NCBI RefSeq assembly: GCF_902374955.1
Contig: NZ_CABKRX010000083.1
Location: forward strand, 62,001-126,000
Length of the DNA: 64,000 nt
Origin: Bacillus massilioanorexius
GTDB lineage: Bacteria > Bacillota > Bacilli > Bacillales > DSM-1321
Direction of reading: 5' to 3'
Shown here: piece by piece, positions 19,073 to 28,338 of the stretch
How positions within the stretch are numbered: position 1 is the first letter of the stretch
How the letters are laid out: each line of letters starts with the position of its first letter
Position numbers and translations under genes: made by a program
The notes under the pieces: generated by a model
What the model saw: the letters and a program-made list of their open reading frames with translations, nothing else
Databases searched by the model: none
Told to the model about the DNA's origin: nothing

Positions 19073-19342
19073 TTATAATTCCTCTTTTTCTCCATTTATG
19101 GTTGTTAATGTGACATATTCGACAAAAATAATGTCTTTCCCTATCTTCTTAATTTTTCTCCATGGGATAATGATTTCTTCTTCTCTTTGAAAAAAAGTCA
19201 TCCATTTTCCATTTGGAGTAACAATGATTGCATTTATTTGTCCAGTAACCAAATCTATATCTAAATCCTGTAATGTACCGAGTTTTTTCCCATCTGAAAG
19301 ATTTATAATGTCCTTCAACTGAAATTCTGATATTCTCTCCAT
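19073..19342 (-). CDS. ylmC: PRC-barrel protein YlmC/YmxH family
   Basis: This 89-residue PRC-barrel protein belongs to the YlmC/YmxH family found in spore formers. The start MERISEFQLKDIINLSDGK is chosen because an AGGGGGG ribosome site precedes it and because it matches the family N-terminus. An open frame reaches 16 codons further up but lacks a site. IIIPWRKIKKIG is the family C-terminal motif. It sits between sigG and ylmD. In B. subtilis ylmA and ylmB lie here too; both are absent. A sporulation role is inferred. Confidence 0.9.
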   Translation of the reverse strand: MERISEFQLKDIINLSDGKKLGTLQDLDIDLVTGQINAIIVTPNGKWMTFFQREEEIIIPWRKIKKIGKDIIFVEYVTLTTINGEKEEL

Positions 19343-19403
19343 TTGAAAAAACCCCCCTGAGCATTTTTTACAATATATGAAGTCACACAAGTGAAAATGA
19401 ATT

Positions 19404-19458
19404 TAAAAAAGCCACTCACTCTACAATATTCAAAGAATATCCTAGAGTGAGTAGCTTT
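19404..19458 (-). terminator. Terminator after sigG
   Basis: A near-perfect 16-bp stem (19408-19423 with 19443-19458, one G-T pair) is followed by T residues on the minus strand. Confidence 0.85.
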
Positions 19459-19473
19459 AGGTAATAATTAATA

Positions 19474-20253
19474 CTAGTGCTGAATATTTTTATTCATTTG
19501 TTTAATCGCTGCCTTCTCCAAGCGAGAAACTTGAGCTTGTGAAATTCCAATTTCATCCGCAACTTCCATTTGTGTTTTTCCTTGGAAGAATCTTTTCCGA
19601 ATAATCATTTTTTCACGCTCATTTAACCTTCTCATCCCTTCTTTTAAGGCAATTTCATCAATCCATGAAGTATCCTTGTTCTTCTCATCACTTAATTGAT
19701 CCACAACATAAATTGGATCGCCCCCGTCATTATAAATCGGCTCAAATAAACTAACTGGATCCTGTATGGCATCAAGCGCAAAAACAATATCTTCATGCGG
19801 AACATCTAATACTTTTGCAATTTCCTCAGCAGTTGGTTCACGGGATGTTTGACTCATCAATTTTTCTTTTACCTGCAAAGCTTTGTAGGCGATATCACGT
19901 AAAGAACGTGAAACACGAATCGGATTGTTATCTCTTAAATACCTTCTTATTTCACCAATAATCATCGGTACAGCATATGTTGAAAATTTAACATTTTGAC
20001 CTAAATCAAAATTATCGATTGATTTCATTAATCCAATACACCCTACTTGAAACAAGTCATCGACATATTCTCCTCTATTGTTAAATCGTTGAATAACACT
20101 TAACACAAGTCTCAAGTTGCCATTAACGAGTGTTTCTCTTGCAGTGAGATCTCCTGCTTGCAATTCTTTAAACAGTTTCCGCATTTCTTCATTCTTCAAA
20201 ACCGGTAACTTCGATGTATCTACACCACATATTTCAACTTTATTTCGAGACAA
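19474..20253 (-). CDS. sigG: RNA polymerase sigma-G factor
   Basis: This late forespore sigma factor has 259 residues. The likely start is TTG, giving the conserved N-terminus SRNKVEICGVDTSKLPVL, with an AAGGAGGGAG ribosome site. An upstream ATG in the same frame (20322) would add 23 unrelated residues and read through the promoter region, so it is rejected. Region 2 is seen as DDLFQVGCIGLMKSIDNFD. Region 4 ends in GISQAQVSRLEKAAIKQMN. It lies downstream of spoIIGA-sigE as in all Bacillus and has its own sigma-F-type promoter. Confidence 0.97.
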   Translation of the reverse strand: MSRNKVEICGVDTSKLPVLKNEEMRKLFKELQAGDLTARETLVNGNLRLVLSVIQRFNNRGEYVDDLFQVGCIGLMKSIDNFDLGQNVKFSTYAVPMIIGEIRRYLRDNNPIRVSRSLRDIAYKALQVKEKLMSQTSREPTAEEIAKVLDVPHEDIVFALDAIQDPVSLFEPIYNDGGDPIYVVDQLSDEKNKDTSWIDEIALKEGMRRLNEREKMIIRKRFFQGKTQMEVADEIGISQAQVSRLEKAAIKQMNKNIQH

Positions 20254-20289
20254 AATATCTCCCTCCTTACAGGGGTGCTGTACAAAATT

Positions 20290-20318
20290 CAGTATCTCCC
20301 TGCAAGGAAAAAATATGC
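20290..20318 (-). promoter_or_regulatory. Sigma-F-type promoter of sigG
   Basis: On the minus strand GCATA (20318-20314) and GGAGATACTG (20299-20290) are 14 bases apart. The second element fits the sigma-F -10 consensus GGNNANAMTR. Transcription from here fits forespore-specific expression of sigG. The region 20340-20580 upstream holds no gene that I can support. Confidence 0.65.
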
Positions 20319-20582
20319 ACAATGGCCATTAACAAAAATATTGAAATGAAGGGTATATTTTTCCGAAAAAATGAGAATGGCCAGACTCAGAAAGAGCGTA
20401 AGCCACTACCTATCTTATCTACTATAGAACTCTTCCTCATACTTAAAAAACATGCTTATAATCATATTTCCATCCATTCATCTTTCCTCGGGAGAGTGAT
20501 TAGCCAAAACAGTCAATTCCCCAACAAAAGTCTCACCGATTTTCATCCTATTTTATTAAAATCAATCGAAATTTTGAAAGTT

Positions 20583-20745
20583 TTTTTCTAACAGATTATT
20601 GTAATGAAATAAGTTGGTAGTAGCGGCTAATACAGGAACAGCACAATGTGCAGATGATACTCACTGTGTACGGAAAGATAGTATCCTTATGGAGCAGAAT
20701 TCGACTCAGCCTCTATTTACAAATTTGTTCCGTCGATATAGTATT
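20583..20745 (+). repeat. Dispersed intergenic repeat, copy R1
   Basis: A degenerate copy of a repeat family found at seven places in this window. The outer TTTCTAACAG end is seen at 20586-20595. Core blocks CGGAAAGATAGTATCC and GGAGCAGAATTCGACTCAG (20670-20709) match copies R2, R5 and R7. It lies between the sigE terminator and the sigG promoter. Confidence 0.7.
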
Positions 20746-20776
20746 CCAAAAAAACTTTATCAAAGAAACCAAAAAT

Positions 20777-20817
20777 AAAAATCGGTAGAGAATATGTCAC
20801 AATCTCTGCCGATTTTT
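20777..20817 (-). terminator. Terminator after sigE
   Basis: AAAATCGGTAGAGA pairs with TCTCTGCCGATTTT (one G-T pair) and is flanked by A and T runs, so it could work in both directions. It ends the spoIIGA-sigE message. Confidence 0.85.
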
Positions 20818-20823
20818 ATTTGA

Positions 20824-21543
20824 TTACACCATTTTATTGAATTCTTTACGTAATCTTTTTATAATTCTTTTCTCTAATCTAGATATATAGGATTGTGATA
20901 TTCCAAGCATATCTGCTACATCTTTTTGTGTTTTTTCTTCCTCTCCCATTAATCCGAAGCGCAACTCCATAATTTGCTTTTCTCGATCCGATAATTGATA
21001 CAGCGCTTTTGTAAGGAGCTTACGATCAATGTTCGCTTCTAAATCTTTCGTTATAATATCATCCTCTGTTCCTAAAACATCTGATAGCAATAATTCATTT
21101 CCATCCCAGTCAATATTAAGCGGCTCATCAAAAGATACTTCAGAGCGAATTTTGTTATTCCTTCTTAAAAACATAAGAATTTCATTTTCAATACAACGGG
21201 ATGCATATGTAGCTAATTTTATTTTTTTCTCCGGATTAAACGTATTAACTGCTTTTATTAATCCAATTGTCCCAATACTAATTAAATCCTCTATATTAAT
21301 ACCTGTATTTTCAAATTTTCGTGCAATATATACAACTAAACGTAAGTTTCTTTCGATAAGAATTGTTCTCGCCGCTTGATCACCATTAGGAAGCTTATGA
21401 ATTAATACCTCTTCTTCTTCTTTTGTTAAGGGCGGAGGTAATGCTTCACTACCACCAATGTAATAAATTTCATCCGTTTTTAATCCCAATTTTATTCTTA
21501 ATTTATACCAATAATATGTTAATTTAAAAAACCATCTTTTCAC
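20824..21543 (-). CDS. sigE: RNA polymerase sigma-E factor, pro-form
   Basis: This early mother-cell sigma factor is made as inactive pro-sigma-E with an N-terminal extension that SpoIIGA removes. GTG is the preferred start, giving a protein beginning KRWFFKLTYYWYKL. It aligns with the B. subtilis N-terminus in the same register and gives 239 residues, the family length. A TTG one codon earlier is possible. The membrane-associating pro-sequence is followed by YYIGGSEALPPPL near residue 28. Region 2 (DLISIGTIGLIKAVNTF) and region 4 (LGISQSYISRLEKRIIKRL) are intact. Confidence 0.97.
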   Translation of the reverse strand: MKRWFFKLTYYWYKLRIKLGLKTDEIYYIGGSEALPPPLTKEEEEVLIHKLPNGDQAARTILIERNLRLVVYIARKFENTGINIEDLISIGTIGLIKAVNTFNPEKKIKLATYASRCIENEILMFLRRNNKIRSEVSFDEPLNIDWDGNELLLSDVLGTEDDIITKDLEANIDRKLLTKALYQLSDREKQIMELRFGLMGEEEKTQKDVADMLGISQSYISRLEKRIIKRLRKEFNKMV

Positions 21544-21588
21544 CAAAAAATCCTCCTTCTAAAATACTAAAATGAGAGTATAGTGTTA

Positions 21589-22515
21589 TTAAGAGACATT
21601 TTGATTTTGCAATGAAATCATCATTCTTGGATGAACAATACAATGATATTGCCCATCGTGGGATAATGTTTGTAAAGTTAAGCCAACTAACCCTTTCTCT
21701 ACTAAGCCTTTTTGATTACCTTGAACGATTTGTATCCAATCCGGCCGAAATGCCACCATTAATTGCTGCTCATTACCTACTACTTTATATGGAATTACTC
21801 TCAGACGCTCTCCCCAAGAGCAATACAAATGACTCGATAAAAATTCCTCAGATGCGGAATCGATTACCAACTTTACAACATCCTCAGGAATTTCCTTTAA
21901 AAAGTTTGATATAGAAAATATCATAACGGGGATATTAGTAATTGGCTCATATAAGGCATTACCAGTATCAATCAATCCTTTACATGAGATTGTATGATCT
22001 TTTATCTTTATCATGACGTCAACAATTTCTTTATGTAATACTTGATCCATTTCCATATCACTAAACACTTTCTTCGAATAAATCCATGCTAGAGGAAAAC
22101 CAATCATAACAAATAACCAGCTTACCGGATCTCCATAGCTTTTGGTCGTATAAAAAAACCCTGTATCCTCCGCTATAAATTTATATGCAAACAAGAAATG
22201 AATACCTATTAATATTCCGCCTGATAAAAAAGTAATCATATAAAACGTTAAAACAGACTTTAAAAAGAGCTTCAATCTTACATAGCCAAAAACAATCCAA
22301 ACCATTAATAAAGAACATAAAATTTTCACTATAACAGAATTACCTAAGTAATAATAAGGTGAAAAAGAAAATACAATTAGAAGAGAACCTAATAAACCAC
22401 CCAAAAAAATTCGTTTATAGGTTACTTTTCGTTTTAAAAGTATAGAAGTCCAATAGAGAAGCAAACAATCAAAGCAGCCATTTAATAACACAATCAAGTC
22501 CAAATACGCAACCAA
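21589..22515 (-). CDS. spoIIGA: Sporulation sigma-E processing peptidase SpoIIGA
   Basis: This 308-residue membrane aspartic protease cleaves pro-sigma-E at the septum after a signal from the forespore protein SpoIIR. Five hydrophobic segments fill residues 1-150. The cytoplasmic domain carries the catalytic Asp in LIDTGNALYEP near residue 182. The start is a TTG preceded by GGAGGGTGA. It is 45 bases upstream of sigE and shares its message. Family identity is clear although overall sequence in this family varies much. Confidence 0.95.
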   Translation of the reverse strand: MVAYLDLIVLLNGCFDCLLLYWTSILLKRKVTYKRIFLGGLLGSLLIVFSFSPYYYLGNSVIVKILCSLLMVWIVFGYVRLKLFLKSVLTFYMITFLSGGILIGIHFLFAYKFIAEDTGFFYTTKSYGDPVSWLFVMIGFPLAWIYSKKVFSDMEMDQVLHKEIVDVMIKIKDHTISCKGLIDTGNALYEPITNIPVMIFSISNFLKEIPEDVVKLVIDSASEEFLSSHLYCSWGERLRVIPYKVVGNEQQLMVAFRPDWIQIVQGNQKGLVEKGLVGLTLQTLSHDGQYHCIVHPRMMISLQNQNVS

Positions 22516-22551
22516 ACGTCACCCTCCAATTGGAAATGTTCTGTTGATTGA

Positions 22552-22628
22552 AGTATAACTCATCTCATTTGGAAAAGTATGTCACTTTATGAGCAATAAA
22601 AAGGAGTTTTTTTTTAGATTTTTGTCGG
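22552..22628 (-). promoter_or_regulatory. Spo0A-type promoter of spoIIGA-sigE
   Basis: On the minus strand GTGACA (22585-22580) and TATACT (22557-22552) are separated by 22 bases. The B. subtilis spoIIG promoter also has an unusually long 22-base spacer and uses sigma-A with Spo0A. A Spo0A-box-like TTTTGTCGG lies on the plus strand at 22619-22627, about 75 bases upstream of the likely start. Activation by Spo0A is inferred from these two signals. Confidence 0.6.
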
Positions 22629-22799
22629 ATAAATTACAATAGATAGAAATACTCTTCGAATCAATCTTTTGAATAAAAAATACAGAAATCTAACCATCTA
22701 TCAGAAGATCAAAATGCTCCTTGTTTGTTGTGTGAACCAGGAGGTCTCTATTCATTTCCAAAGATTTTTTAACATTTGGATATCAGAAAGTAGTAATGA

Positions 22800-22919
22800 T
22801 AGATTGAATTCTACTTCAGGATGTTTGCTTTCCGCGGTGCTTTGCGCTCCAATCAACCATCCTTTTATCAATTGATTTTTTTACCAAAACTATAAATTAA
22901 CAATCTTTTAGAAAACAGA
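22800..22919 (-). repeat. Dispersed intergenic repeat, copy R2
   Basis: A copy with an internal deletion. On the plus strand it reads GATTGAATTCTACTTCAGG, then GCTTTCCGCGG, then GCGCTCCAATCAAC, and ends CTTTTAGAAAACAGAC. These blocks equal the reverse complement of R1 and the ends of R7. It lies between the ftsZ terminator and the spoIIGA promoter, where B. subtilis has bpr. The stretch 22640-22800 holds nothing I can name. Confidence 0.7.
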
Positions 22920-23007
22920 CTTTCCAAAAGAATGAGCCAACAGACGTTATATAACGTAACTGTTAGCTCATTTTCGTACCAATTTCACTAGAAGCTTTTT
23001 CTAAATA

Positions 23008-23065
23008 AATAAATAAAGAGACTGGGTAAAAAGTCGTCAATTGACGAAACTTTTGACCCAGCCTC
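23008..23065 (-). terminator. Terminator after ftsZ
   Basis: GAGACTGGGT (23018-23027) pairs with ACCCAGCCTC (23056-23065). The stem extends inward through a long AT-rich inverted repeat around GTCAATTGAC. T-rich sequence follows on the minus strand. Confidence 0.8.
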
Positions 23066-23080
23066 TTTTTAAGACTTCTT

Positions 23081-24214
23081 TTATTTTCTATTACGATTAC
23101 GTAAAAAAGTAGGAATATCTAAAGCGTCGTCAGAAACCGAAGTTGGAATTCTCGTTGTTTCCGTAGACTCCACTCTTGAATGCCTCACTTTTTCTGTATT
23201 ATGGTTGATTGTTGGTCTTGTTTGACCAAGAGTTGGATTATTTGTTTTTGGTTGGATAGCAGCTTCATTAAAGCCTGTTGCAATAACAGTTACAACTATT
23301 TCGTCTTTTAAATTCTCGTTAATCACAGAACCAAAAATCATATTTACTTCTTGATCAGAAGCAGTTGCCACAATGTCAGCCGCCTCTTGAACCTCAAATA
23401 AGCTTAAGTTAGTGCCACCTGTAATGTTCATTAGCACTCCTTGAGCTCCATCAATTGAAGTTTCAAGTAACGGTGAAGAAATAGCTTTTTTAGCCGCTTC
23501 AGCCGCTCTATTTTCTCCAGAAGCAACACCGATTCCCATTAATGCAGAACCTTTGTTACTCATTATTGTTTTCACATCTGCAAAGTCTAAATTGATTAAT
23601 CCAGGTACAGCAATTAAATCTGAGATACCTTGTACACCTTGACGAAGAACATTATCCGCCTCACGGAATGCTTCTAACATTGGTGTATTTTTATCTACGA
23701 TTTCTAACAAGCGATCGTTTGGTATAACAATTAACGTATCAACGGACTCTTTCATTGAAGAAATACCACCTTGTGCTTGAGTGGATCTCTTACGACCTTC
23801 AAAAGTAAATGGTCTTGTTACTACACCAACAGTTAATGCTCCAAGCTCACGAGCGATATTTGCAATAACTGGTGCTGCACCTGTTCCAGTACCGCCGCCC
23901 ATACCAGCAGTAACGAATACCATATCCGCACCACGTAGTGCTTCTTCAATTTGCTCTCTGCTTTCTTCAGCTGCTTTTTTTCCTACTTCAGGATTCGCAC
24001 CTGCTCCTAAACCTCTTGTTAATTTTCCACCAATTTGCATTTTCACTTCTGCTTTTGATAGATTAAGCGCTTGTGCATCTGTATTAACTGCAATAAAATC
24101 TACACCTTGTACACCATGCTCAATCATTCTATTAACAGCGTTGTTACCGCCTCCACCAACGCCAATTACTTTTATCGTTGCTAATGCATCTAAATTAGAC
24201 TCAAACTCTAACAT
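23081..24214 (-). CDS. ftsZ: Cell division protein FtsZ
   Basis: This 377-residue tubulin-like GTPase forms the division ring. The GTP-binding signature GGGTGTGAAPVIA is near residues 104-116, and the T7-loop region NLDFADVKTIM is near residue 208. An N-terminal GVGGGGNNAVNRMI binds nucleotide. A variable linker precedes the conserved C-terminal tail DDALDIPTFLRNRNRK, which binds FtsA and SepF. The start has a GGAGGATTAAC site. It is cotranscribed with ftsA, 36 bases upstream. Confidence 0.98.
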   Translation of the reverse strand: MLEFESNLDALATIKVIGVGGGGNNAVNRMIEHGVQGVDFIAVNTDAQALNLSKAEVKMQIGGKLTRGLGAGANPEVGKKAAEESREQIEEALRGADMVFVTAGMGGGTGTGAAPVIANIARELGALTVGVVTRPFTFEGRKRSTQAQGGISSMKESVDTLIVIPNDRLLEIVDKNTPMLEAFREADNVLRQGVQGISDLIAVPGLINLDFADVKTIMSNKGSALMGIGVASGENRAAEAAKKAISSPLLETSIDGAQGVLMNITGGTNLSLFEVQEAADIVATASDQEVNMIFGSVINENLKDEIVVTVIATGFNEAAIQPKTNNPTLGQTRPTINHNTEKVRHSRVESTETTRIPTSVSDDALDIPTFLRNRNRK

Positions 24215-24250
24215 GTTAATCCTCCTAGTCCGCTAGTTTCTTTCTATTCT

Positions 24251-25540
24251 TTATTCAAAGAAATACCCTAAAAGCTTTTTAAATTTTCCTTTTTCGTTAG
24301 GGTCTTTAATTTTTTTAGGCTGTGCTGCCACTTTTTCTTCTTGACGAATTGGGCGCATCTCATGACTTTCAGTATGAGGAACCGCTGTATTTCCGAAAGA
24401 AACTCCTAAGTGTCGTGCTTTTTGACACGTATGTGTTATTAAACCAACAGCTGTTGTATATTGAGGTTCTCTTACACCAATATAGTTTGGTTCTGCTGTT
24501 CTCACTCGATTTTGGAATACATATTGAGCTAAATCAAGTACACCAGGCATCTTAACACTTCCACCTGTCAATACAAATCCACCTGGAATATCATGAAAAC
24601 CTTGTTTTTTCAATTGATCAATAATTAAATCAAAAATTTCTGTTAATCGTGCTTCAATAATTTCTGCTAGCATTAACTGATTACATGGTTGTTTTTGATC
24701 ACTACCAATAATCGGCACATCGAAAATCTCGTCCTCTGAAGCATCATCGAAAAAAGCATGTCCATATTTTACTTTTAATTTCTCTGCATCTTCCATGGTT
24801 GTACGAAGGACAATAGATAAATCTTTTGTAATGGTTTCTCCACCAATTGGAATAACAATAGACGAGATTAATGAACCACCTTCGAATACAGCAACTGTTG
24901 TAGAGCCACCACCAATATCAACTAATGCTACACCCAGTTCCTTTTCGTCTTTCGAAAGAACAAGCGACCCACCTGCTAATGGCTGTAATGCTATTTCAAC
25001 AATTTCCAATCCTGCCCTTTCAACGCAACGAAGTGTGTTATGTAGCAGTGTTTTTAACCCTGTAATAAGAATCCCTTTCATTTCAAGGCGTACACCTATC
25101 ATGCCTCTTGGATCATTAATTTCATCCAATTCATCGACCTTGTAATGAAGCGGAATAATATCTATTACTTCACGATCAGAAGGAATCGTCATTACCTCTG
25201 CAGCTTCTCTAACTCTATGTACATCACTCTGTGTGATTTCTTTATTATTACTAGCAACAGCTACAACTCCATGACATGGGTGAAGTAAGACGTGATTCCC
25301 ACTAATACCTACTACAACTTTTTTAATTTCCATACCGACCATACGTTCAGCCTCATCAACCGCTTTTCTAATAGAATGAACGGTTTCATCAATATCGACA
25401 ATAGCTCCTTTACGTAATCCTGCCGATTTAACGTTACCAACACCTAGTATGTTTAAAGTGTCATGAACCATTTCTCCAATGATTACTTTTACACTGGATG
25501 TACCGATGTCAAGACTAACATATATTTCGTTGTTGCTCAT
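24251..25540 (-). CDS. ftsA: Cell division protein FtsA
   Basis: This 429-residue actin-like ATPase links FtsZ to the membrane. The phosphate-1 motif VSLDIGTSSVKVIIGE is at the N-terminus. LVDIGGGSTTVAVF (phosphate 2) is near residue 206 and GFVLTGGSVKMPGVLDL (adenosine) near 330. The C-terminal amphipathic helix FKKLLGYFFE is the membrane anchor. Length is usual for Bacillus. Confidence 0.98.
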   Translation of the reverse strand: MSNNEIYVSLDIGTSSVKVIIGEMVHDTLNILGVGNVKSAGLRKGAIVDIDETVHSIRKAVDEAERMVGMEIKKVVVGISGNHVLLHPCHGVVAVASNNKEITQSDVHRVREAAEVMTIPSDREVIDIIPLHYKVDELDEINDPRGMIGVRLEMKGILITGLKTLLHNTLRCVERAGLEIVEIALQPLAGGSLVLSKDEKELGVALVDIGGGSTTVAVFEGGSLISSIVIPIGGETITKDLSIVLRTTMEDAEKLKVKYGHAFFDDASEDEIFDVPIIGSDQKQPCNQLMLAEIIEARLTEIFDLIIDQLKKQGFHDIPGGFVLTGGSVKMPGVLDLAQYVFQNRVRTAEPNYIGVREPQYTTAVGLITHTCQKARHLGVSFGNTAVPHTESHEMRPIRQEEKVAAQPKKIKDPNEKGKFKKLLGYFFE

Positions 25541-26045
25541 TCCATGGCACCTCCTTAACCAAAAATTATATAAGAAAACAATATACTAATAATCTTTTAA
25601 ACTAACTAATAATAAAATAGTATCAATGTTAGCAAAACACTATTATGTATCATTTCGTCAAAGGTTTTTTAATTCCTTTTACAACATTAAAATTATTTGA
25701 TAATATACATACTTATTTATCGGATTATGCGCTTTTCTTTGAAGAAAAATTGGAAAGTAATATGCATTAAAAGTTTAACAATGTTCTGCAACAGCCATAT
25801 AGCTTGTGCAAAGACTGTTACTAATTATTAGTCTACACCAAGTTTTACTCATAGAAAAGATAAACTTGCCGCTAAAACAGGATTGGAAAAAAAAAATGTC
25901 AAAAATGCTAAATAATCATAATCATTACATCCTAACATCGTGGATAAGCATAATACAAAACACCATATTATACCAAACGATTCCGTAATTCTATATGAAT
26001 CAAGCATTTTTAACATCTTCAAAATCTTGTATTTAGCATTGATTT
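25541..26045 (-). other. AT-rich gap between divIB and ftsA
   Basis: In B. subtilis this interval holds ylxW, ylxX and sbp; none is recognisable here. I see no open frame with a ribosome site. Possible ftsA promoters on the minus strand are AGGAATT followed 14 bases later by GAAAT around 25650-25676, which resembles a sigma-H promoter, and an extended -10 TGGTATAAT at 25976-25968. Both are weak calls. Confidence 0.4.
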
Positions 26046-26840
26046 TTATTGCTGTTTTTTCTCATCTTTTTTATCAGACTGCTCGGAGGCATTTGAATTA
26101 AAAGGTCTGAAAAAAGTTGCCACCTCTAAATCAATGACTCCCTTTTGTTTTGGATCAAGTTGACTGATAATCGACGGATAATGTACAAGTTTTTCTGCTA
26201 AAGTTCTTGATGTCGCACTTACCTCATAGCCATCATTCATATAAATTCTTACATGATAAGAATCCATTTTCGTTGGCTCATGATGAATTTCAGAAATAGC
26301 ATTATTTATCTCTGCTGGTAGCTCTTCTAAAGCTCCTATGATCGATTGGAGTTCATCACCTTCACTGTAATTAATTAGCACTGGTGCAAGAACTGGAATC
26401 TCCCCTTTTTCTAATGGTTCTAATAATGTTCCACTCGATACGATAGGATAGTAATTCGAATCTTTCATCAAATAGCCAATACGGTGATATTCTTCAATTT
26501 GAATATGAACGGAATTTGGTAACTTTATTGAAACTGTCGCTTTCTTAACTTCAGGTAAATCTTCAATTTGCTTTTTAACAGCTTCTTTATCTAATTTCCA
26601 AATACTCGTTTGGTTAGAAACTCCGCTTACTGACACTATTGTTTCTTCAGGTAAATAGCGATTTCCAGATACATCCACTTCGCCAACATTGCTTAAAGGT
26701 GAAAGAAAATAAAGCACAAGAATAAGTAATAAGAAGAAAAAGGATAATAGAATAATTGCTCTTCTATTCGCTTTCTTTTTTCTTCTTTGTTTTAATTTTG
26801 GAATTCGATCTTCTAAAGATACAATATTTCCTTTCTCCAC
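26046..26840 (-). CDS. divIB: Cell division protein DivIB / FtsQ
   Basis: This 264-residue bitopic membrane protein is part of the DivIB-DivIC-FtsL complex at the septum. A basic cytoplasmic tail (KLKQRRKKKANRR) is followed by one membrane helix (residues 28-46) and the POTRA domain beginning VGEVDVSGNRYLPEETIVSV. The C-terminus is charged and disordered. The start is GTG with GAGGTGATG upstream. It directly follows murG here, since murB is missing from this junction. Confidence 0.95.
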   Translation of the reverse strand: MEKGNIVSLEDRIPKLKQRRKKKANRRAIILLSFFFLLLILVLYFLSPLSNVGEVDVSGNRYLPEETIVSVSGVSNQTSIWKLDKEAVKKQIEDLPEVKKATVSIKLPNSVHIQIEEYHRIGYLMKDSNYYPIVSSGTLLEPLEKGEIPVLAPVLINYSEGDELQSIIGALEELPAEINNAISEIHHEPTKMDSYHVRIYMNDGYEVSATSRTLAEKLVHYPSIISQLDPKQKGVIDLEVATFFRPFNSNASEQSDKKDEKKQQ

Positions 26841-26961
26841 TTACATCACCTCTTGTGTCAGTAACACAATTTTTTCTGTATATCTACATTTCAACTTTTT
26901 TAATTACCCTATTTTCAAATATGTAAACGTATTAAACCTATCCAACGCTTACACTTATTTT

Positions 26962-28059
26962 TTACTTAGCTTTTACGATGTCTACCATCAAACGATACAA
27001 TTTAGAACTTGCATCCGGAATGCCCAATCCTTTAGCAGCTTTCTTCATATCCGCCAGTTGCTGTTTTGATAAAAGAATTTGATCCATCGTTGATACTAAT
27101 TTATTTCCTGTTAAATCTTTTTCAAGAATCATAATGGCTGCTCCTTGTTTTACAAGAGAGTCCGCATTTTTTTCTTGATGATTATTCGTTACATAAGGAC
27201 TTGGTATTAATATACTTGGAACACCTAGAGCTGTTAATTCTGCCAAAGTGGTCGCACCAGAACGAGCTACAACTAAATCAACTCCCGCTAATACTTCTGG
27301 CATATTATGAATGAAAGGTTTAACAACAACATTGTTAGGGTTTCCAATCAAATTCATTTCTTCGGCTACTTTATCATAGTGAACATCACCTGTAACATAC
27401 AATAATTGATATGGTTTTTCTTCAATTAATGACATGCTTTTTAGTACCGCTTCATTGATTGGGCGTGCTCCTCGACTTCCTCCTACTACTAAAACAGTAG
27501 ATTTATTTGGATCGAGTCCAACAGTTTCTAATCCCTTCTTGCCAGAATATGATACAACCTCTGAGGCTCTTGGATTACCAGTCAATACTGTCTTCGTATT
27601 AGGAAAAAAAGATTTAGCTTCTTCAAAGCAAACAGCAATCTTATTTGCATATCGGCTTAAAAATTTATTTGTTAAACCAGGTACACTATTTTGTTCATGA
27701 ATGATAGTCGGAATACCTAATTTAGCTGCCGCATAAACAACGGGACCACAAACATAACCACCCGTCCCAATGACAATATCAGCATCAAAATCCTTCAGTA
27801 TTTTTTTACTATCTGATACGCCTTTTAAAAAACGAAATACGGTTTTAACGTTTTCAAAAGATATTTTTCGTTTGAATCCTGTAATATATATCGACTTAAA
27901 TGGAATATTTTCTCTTGGTACAAGCTTACTTTCTAATCCTTTTTCTGTTCCAATGTATAAAAAAGAACAGTCCTTGTGAGTTTTTTGGATTTCTCTAATT
28001 AAAGCGAGCGCTGGATAGATATGCCCTCCTGTTCCACCACCACTTACTACGATTTTCAT
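26962..28059 (-). CDS. murG: UDP-GlcNAc:undecaprenyl-PP-MurNAc-pentapeptide transferase
   Basis: This 365-residue GT-B glycosyltransferase converts lipid I to lipid II on the inner face of the membrane. The N-terminal loop SGGGTGGHIYPALAL is the acceptor-diphosphate site. The donor-site segment VVARSGATTLAELTALG is near residue 260. It lies between spoVE and divIB. A separate terminator after spoVE suggests it has its own promoter in 28060-28335. Confidence 0.97.
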   Translation of the reverse strand: MKIVVSGGGTGGHIYPALALIREIQKTHKDCSFLYIGTEKGLESKLVPRENIPFKSIYITGFKRKISFENVKTVFRFLKGVSDSKKILKDFDADIVIGTGGYVCGPVVYAAAKLGIPTIIHEQNSVPGLTNKFLSRYANKIAVCFEEAKSFFPNTKTVLTGNPRASEVVSYSGKKGLETVGLDPNKSTVLVVGGSRGARPINEAVLKSMSLIEEKPYQLLYVTGDVHYDKVAEEMNLIGNPNNVVVKPFIHNMPEVLAGVDLVVARSGATTLAELTALGVPSILIPSPYVTNNHQEKNADSLVKQGAAIMILEKDLTGNKLVSTMDQILLSKQQLADMKKAAKGLGIPDASSKLYRLMVDIVKAK

Positions 28060-28338
28060 AAATTCACCTCATACATATTTTCATAACCTATACACCATTT
28101 TACTATATAATAGAATCCTTTAGAAGGAATCAATAAAATAGAAATAAACTTAATTTCTCTAGGTTAACGTTTTGTATTGTAGCACTTTTTTTAGAAAAAG
28201 TATCCTTTTTCAGTAATTTAAATTTAAGCTCCATTAAATGTCTCTGTTATTTTTTAATTAATAAATGATTCTTTGCCAAGCATCAAACATCCTTTTATGA
28301 ATGGAAAATCTCAAGTGACTTTTTCAAGACTAACATGT
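28060..28338 (-). other. Non-coding upstream region of murG
   Basis: About 280 AT-rich bases. I see no open frame with a ribosome site. A weak promoter candidate on the minus strand is TTGATT followed 17 bases later by TTATAT, just upstream of murG. Nothing else is supported. Confidence 0.3.

Noticed and set aside
20214..20591. 125-codon open frame on the plus strand
   Set aside because: It overlaps the start of sigG and its promoter in antisense, has no ribosome site and resembles no protein.
22669..22875. 68-codon plus-strand frame between ftsZ and spoIIGA
   Set aside because: It crosses repeat R2, has no ribosome site and matches nothing. bpr is not present in any frame.
25806..25988. 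60-codon frame in the divIB-ftsA gap as a ylxX or sbp remnant
   Set aside because: It is on the opposite strand, is very AT-rich, has no ribosome site and no resemblance to YlxX or Sbp.
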